Shown piece after piece: positions 63,473-64,000 of a stretch of DNA of 64,000 nucleotides (within the stretch, counting starts at the first letter, position 1; each line of letters opens with the position of its first letter). The stretch comes from Sphingomonadaceae bacterium PASS1 (GTDB lineage Bacteria; Pseudomonadota; Alphaproteobacteria; Sphingomonadales; Sphingomonadaceae). The notes beneath the pieces were generated by a model, which worked only from the letters and a program-made list of their open reading frames with translations, made no database searches and was not told where the DNA came from. Position numbers and translations under genes: made by a program. The stretch is taken from contig NKIR01000002.1 in the NCBI GenBank assembly GCA_002255985.1, positions 124,001-188,000 on the forward strand, read 5' to 3'.

Positions 63473-64000
63473 ATGACGATCGAAATTTCCGACATTCCGA
63501 CAATGCCTGCTCCCGACGCCACCGAGGCGCCTGTCGTAAAACAAAAGCCTAATTTCGGTAGCTTGCGGATGATCGGGCATTTTACGATCAAATACCCACG
63601 ACAGATTACATACGCCCTTCTCGCTCTCATAGCGGCAGCATCATCGACACTGGCCATCCCTTATGGCCTGCGGCTGATTATTGATGAGGGCTTTGCGAAA
63701 AATGGCGGCGACCCCGCGCCATATTTTTATCTGTTGCTGGGCATTGTCGTCATCATTGGTGTTTCGACGGCATTCCGTTTTTACTTTGTCAGCTGGTTGG
63801 GCGAACGCGTCGTCGGTGATATCCGTGTTGCCGTTCAAGCCAATTTGCTTCGGCTTGCGCCTCGCTTTTTTGAAGAGAATAGGCCTGGCGAAATCGCGAG
63901 CCGGATGACCGCAGATACCGCGATTATCGAACAGATTGTTGGCACCACAGTGTCCGTTGCGTTGCGGAATATCTTTATCGGTATCGGCGGCGTGACATTG
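63473..64000 (+). CDS. MsbA-type ABC exporter, N-terminal part (runs off the window)
   Basis: 176 codons are visible from the ATG at 63473. After a soluble N-terminal stretch (about residues 1-45), helices near 45-65 and 83-105 and SWLGERVVGDIRVAVQANLLRLAPRFFEENRPGEIASRMTADT (read in parts) mark an ABC transporter type I exporter (MsbA/ABCB-like; FFEENRPGEIASRMT is the conserved coupling region). The ATP-binding domain lies beyond the window. Such half-transporters export lipids or other hydrophobic substrates. Confidence 0.85.
   Translation, partial: MTIEISDIPTMPAPDATEAPVVKQKPNFGSLRMIGHFTIKYPRQITYALLALIAAASSTLAIPYGLRLIIDEGFAKNGGDPAPYFYLLLGIVVIIGVSTAFRFYFVSWLGERVVGDIRVAVQANLLRLAPRFFEENRPGEIASRMTADTAIIEQIVGTTVSVALRNIFIGIGGVTL

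Overview
The window looks like chromosomal DNA of an alphaproteobacterium of the order Sphingomonadales (Sphingopyxis/Sphingorhabdus-like). This is inferred from gene content and order. The evidence is the block rpmF-plsX-fabH-ihfA-merR, a class I lysyl-tRNA synthetase, a fused ThiS-ThiG, exosortase-A-associated exopolysaccharide genes, an intracellular polyhydroxyalkanoate depolymerase, and a perfect alphaproteobacterial SOS box (GTTC-N7-GTTC). No rRNA, tRNA, CRISPR array or complete insertion sequence was found. Gene density is very high, and many neighbours overlap by 4 bases (ATGA).

Layout. Bases 1-2121 (minus strand) hold the edge of a prophage-like packaging module: a ParB-type/DNA methyltransferase fusion, a DUF5681 protein and the N-terminal part of a large terminase that runs off the window. 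It is followed by about 650 non-coding bases with repeated TTCCCTG motifs. From 2768 to 10108 come an exported M24 peptidase, threonine aldolase, a DMT exporter, an SDR enzyme, PgeF, an MHS-type MFS transporter and a HAD-IB phosphatase. Bases 10181-13707 form a four-gene Mla/MCE lipid transport operon. Bases 13723-20186 carry a MidA-like methyltransferase overlapping lgt, an acyl-CoA ligase and glnD. An OmpA-type porin, an orphan phage-protein fragment, a 23S/16S pseudouridine synthase, a ribosomal oxygenase and small proteins follow.

Bases 26067-32769 hold lnt, metK (behind a perfect 18-bp palindrome that looks like an operator), trmB, a LytS/LytTR two-component system with direct repeats upstream, and thiSG. 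Bases 32857-35857 are aroQ, accB, accC and a coupled VanX-like lipoprotein. Next are an amidohydrolase, a prolyl 4-hydroxylase-like enzyme, a DUF885 protein, an HSL-type esterase, a desaturase, CorA, class I LysRS, a DinG-like helicase, SixA and a GNAT enzyme. The lipid/ribosome block rpmF-plsX-fabH-ihfA-merR follows on the minus strand.

The most unusual part is 52552-53816. A LexA/CI-like S24 repressor is divergent from two small uncharacterised genes. The 117-bp region between them carries three ATCCTA half-sites and a perfect SOS box, so this is probably a DNA-damage-responsive switch. It is followed by a two-helix membrane protein, an exosortase-A-type glycosyltransferase, a small membrane protein and a Wzy-like O-glycosylation ligase. 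The window ends with an MscS channel, a MaoC/thiolase/monooxygenase group, a dipeptide epimerase, a PHA depolymerase and the start of an MsbA-type ABC exporter.
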